Part shown: positions 30,278 to 32,256 of the stretch, one piece after another
Layout of the letters: each line of letters starts with the position of its first letter
How positions within the stretch are numbered: position 1 is the stretch's first letter
IMG/VR virus record: IMGVR_UViG_3300006638_000014
Location: 1 to 32,256 of that record
Origin: a virus
Length of the DNA: 32,256 bases
Reading direction: 5' to 3' (one strand)
Made by a program: the position numbers and the translations under genes
Notes under the pieces: model-generated
The model's input: only the letters and a program-made list of their open reading frames with translations
What the model was told of the DNA's origin: nothing
The model's database searches: none

Positions 30278-31134
30278 ATCGTTACCGCCTTTTTAACGTT
30301 ATTTAATAGAGTTAGCTCGGCAGGTTTAATTATCTTTGTAAGTCTTATATTATTAGAGTAACAGTCTGGGCAAATATTAGTGTAGCTGGCGAACACGATG
30401 CCACAGTCTTTACATACCCTATCGGCTAGCGGCAGGTAGCGTAGAAATAAGTTATAGTCCCTTTCAACTTCGCCTAAGAACTTAAATAGCTCTTCTTTAA
30501 GATAGGCAATTTTGAGCTCACGTTCTTCGTCTCTTTCAACGTTCACGGCCAATAAATCGATACCCTGTGGCGCACGAGAGTCATAGCCAACAAAGTGGGT
30601 GTAGTCTCGAGCAGTAACCAGTAACTGAAAATCAACCTGATCTTCGAACTGATCGGGTAGCTCGTTATGCAAAACAATCTCATATAAGTGATTGCTAGGC
30701 GTAAGATTTTTAATCTCAAGGTTGCCATCTTCGTTAACCAAACCATCGGTACTACAGCCAGCCATAACGTCTACTAGCTTGCCAGTCTTAGGGTCTTCGA
30801 TTTGATAAATACAAAAGCCCTCTTCACTGACCTTGTTACCTGAGAATAGTTTGTAGGCCGTCCTAGCTATACCTTCGTTTAAAGTACCCCAGCGCATGGC
30901 TTCATTAACATAAACTTCTTCGACACCAGCCATACCGTAGATGCGTTCGGTCACTAATTGTCGGCGGTACTTGGCCCGGGCTTCAAGTTCTGGATATTCA
31001 ATCTCGTCAGTCTCGGGATTCTTCTTACCACGAGTTGAATACGCCATCATGTCTTTGGCTCGTGAGGCTGTGGCTTTGCCTAGCCGGCTCTGATACCACT
31101 CTGGCGTGTACTGTTCGCTAGTGACAAATCTCAT
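30274..31134 (-). CDS. YqaJ-type exonuclease with C-terminal zinc ribbon
   Basis: A 286-residue protein of the YqaJ/lambda-exonuclease family, a PD-(D/E)XK nuclease that chews 5' ends. Residues (from the ATG) include R25 in ATASR, MRWGTLNEG (about 80-88), D130 in STDGLV, E140 and K142 in NLEIKN, and DFQLLVTARDYTHFVGYD with the conserved Gln. After the nuclease, C241, C244, C255 and C258 make a zinc ribbon (CKDC...CPDC). I chose the ATG at 31134, five bases past the recT stop; an in-frame GTG at 31149 would add five residues. It works with RecT in single-strand annealing. Confidence 0.88.
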   Translation of the reverse strand: MRFVTSEQYTPEWYQSRLGKATASRAKDMMAYSTRGKKNPETDEIEYPELEARAKYRRQLVTERIYGMAGVEEVYVNEAMRWGTLNEGIARTAYKLFSGNKVSEEGFCIYQIEDPKTGKLVDVMAGCSTDGLVNEDGNLEIKNLTPSNHLYEIVLHNELPDQFEDQVDFQLLVTARDYTHFVGYDSRAPQGIDLLAVNVERDEERELKIAYLKEELFKFLGEVERDYNLFLRYLPLADRVCKDCGIVFASYTNICPDCYSNNIRLTKIIKPAELTLLNNVKKAVTI

Positions 31135-31138
31135 TATC

Positions 31139-32122
31139 TTATAGCTCACTCATTCGTTTATCAATCAATGGCTGGGCTAGTTTTTTCTCAGCAGGATTTA
31201 ATTCGTCAAGTACAGTTTGTAAGTCTTCGAAGTTTTTAGCGGCATCGATCTGATCGGTAATATACTTAGGCAGCTCGGCTAGTTCACCTTCAATCACGTT
31301 CCCTGCATGGTCGAGTTTAAGCTTGCCGGCTTCAGCTAGGCTATCCATAGCCACAGCTTTAGCTAGTACATCGTCTTTAGGCAGCAACTGAGTAAGACGC
31401 TTTAGGACTGTCTTTATGGCTTGTCTCTCTGGCCATTTTTGCCAAGGGGTATCAGTACTAGAAGACTTGGCGGTAGCCTGTATTTTATTTAATTCTTTTC
31501 TGGTCATTACTACAAAGACATCCTCACCGTTAGTTAGTCGAGCTGTAGCGTAGGCATTAGTAACAGATTCATACTTAGTACGATCGATGTCGAAGTTGGG
31601 GGTGTGACGAATGCGGCGGTCAGTACCATACTCAACCTCAAAGTCTTCATCTTTAAAAACAAGCTCTGCGCTAATAGTTTTGATTTCGCCACTGCGCCTG
31701 GCTAATTTGATTAACCCTTTGTAGCCGGTTTGGAACTGAACCTTATCGCCATAAGGGATAATGTAGGCATCACCTTCTGGCGTGTTAGGCATAAGGTTTA
31801 AGCTCACACTAGCCATATAAGCACTCAGGAAGCTATCGGGGTTCTTTTCTATAGCCTCAGCTAACTTAGAGTTGTCACGAGCTATTAGGGCTACTCTAGT
31901 AGCAAACTCAGTAGCGCGTTCTTTATCAAATAAAGCTGTAGCGAACTTAATAACATCAGTTTGAATTTTTTGAACCGGTAATAATGTTGGTTGTTTTTTA
32001 GCTATAGCCTTGTCGTTACTTGTAGTTGGCGCAGCCGTAACCTGTTGCTTATTTGTACTTACCTCTGTTGGCTTGCTATCAAGAAGCGAGCCTTGATCAC
32101 TGTTCTTAGGCTTGTTATCCAT
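31139..32122 (-). CDS. recT: RecT-family single-strand annealing protein
   Basis: A 327-residue protein. Residues 1-45 are polar, Thr/Lys-rich and disordered. The core matches RecT: 'SFLSAYMASVSLNLMPNTPEGDAYIIPYGDKVQFQTGYKGLIKLARRSGEIKTISAELVFKDEDFEVEYG', 'ATARLTNGEDVFVVMTRKELNKIQATAKSS' and TPWQKWPERQAIKTVLKRLTQLLP. The C-terminus is a helical tail. A strong AAGGAGG precedes the ATG. The exonuclease gene starts right after it, giving the usual RecE/RecT-type pair. RecT binds ssDNA and anneals complementary strands, probably for replication or repair. Confidence 0.95.
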   Translation of the reverse strand: MDNKPKNSDQGSLLDSKPTEVSTNKQQVTAAPTTSNDKAIAKKQPTLLPVQKIQTDVIKFATALFDKERATEFATRVALIARDNSKLAEAIEKNPDSFLSAYMASVSLNLMPNTPEGDAYIIPYGDKVQFQTGYKGLIKLARRSGEIKTISAELVFKDEDFEVEYGTDRRIRHTPNFDIDRTKYESVTNAYATARLTNGEDVFVVMTRKELNKIQATAKSSSTDTPWQKWPERQAIKTVLKRLTQLLPKDDVLAKAVAMDSLAEAGKLKLDHAGNVIEGELAELPKYITDQIDAAKNFEDLQTVLDELNPAEKKLAQPLIDKRMSEL

Positions 32123-32146
32123 TTAAAACCTCCTTAAGGTTATATA

Positions 32147-32239
32147 TTATATCTCAATAAATTGCTGCCACCAGGGGCGTTCCGACTCAACTTTAATAAT
32201 AAGTTTTCGTCCAAGTTTTTTGAAATTTATTTTTTGCAT
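32147..32239 (-). CDS. Very small ORF upstream of recT
   Basis: A 30-residue ORF (starts MQKINFKKLGRKL, ends WWQQFIEI) with AAAAAGG upstream of its ATG and 24 bases to the recT start. It is basic in the first half and Trp-rich in the second. It may be a tiny phage protein or a leader peptide of recT; it lies near the window edge, so its upstream context is missing. Confidence 0.45.
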   Translation of the reverse strand: MQKINFKKLGRKLIIKVESERPWWQQFIEI

Positions 32240-32256
32240 TTTATTACCTTTTTAGT

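Overview
The window is a contiguous part of a double-stranded DNA tailed phage (or prophage) genome. No host housekeeping gene, tRNA, rRNA, integrase or CRISPR array was found. Composition is moderate, slightly AT-rich. The standard code fits, because TGA is used repeatedly as a true stop in ATGA overlaps. The host cannot be named from the sequence. The unusual proteins, the mix of Shine-Dalgarno-led and apparently leaderless starts, and a C39-type lysin would suit an uncultivated Gram-positive-type or Patescibacteria (CPR) host, but that is only a guess. Tail genes indicate a siphovirus (tube protein, frameshifted G/GT chaperone, 707-residue tape measure, Dit, hub; no sheath seen). The head genes resemble the Mu lineage (DUF935 portal, MuF, I/Z-type protease-scaffold, DUF2190-like cement protein, major capsid).

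Layout. 1-182: end of an unidentified plus-strand transcript closed by a strong terminator. 183-934: a minus-strand pair, a reduced VIT1/CCC1-like membrane protein and a small zinc-motif protein. 935-1200: a divergent control region with a structured leader and a terminator whose 3' arm carries the Shine-Dalgarno of the next gene. 1201-2729: five tightly overlapping small genes, two with DnaD-like winged-helix N-termini. 2742-9966: terminase and head module. 9977-16362: structural or decoration genes, including a leucine-rich-repeat protein, a protein of about 24 repeats of 14 residues, and an inserted HNH endonuclease. 16379-18693: connectors and tail completion. 18696-26069: tail module. 26102-28367: endolysin, holin and a VRR-NUC nuclease. 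28435-32239: minus-strand operons with RecT, a YqaJ exonuclease carrying a zinc ribbon, a small HTH protein, a KGG protein and small unknowns.

How it works together. TerS and TerL package DNA through the portal into a capsid built by the protease/scaffold and capsid genes. The gp36-, gpG- and terminator-like proteins join head to tail. The chaperone pair and tape measure set tail length, and Dit, hub and tip proteins contact the cell. Endolysin and holin release progeny. RecT and YqaJ form a single-strand-annealing recombination pair.

Main points for follow-up: a tightly bounded -1 frameshift at CCCAAAA (20285-20291); an internal start with a strong Shine-Dalgarno that makes a nested scaffold (7904); a structured leader or small RNA at about 1066-1199; a recurring -10-like motif 6-10 nt before several start codons, suggesting leaderless phage mRNAs; the 14-residue repeat protein; and the adjacent LRR virion protein.
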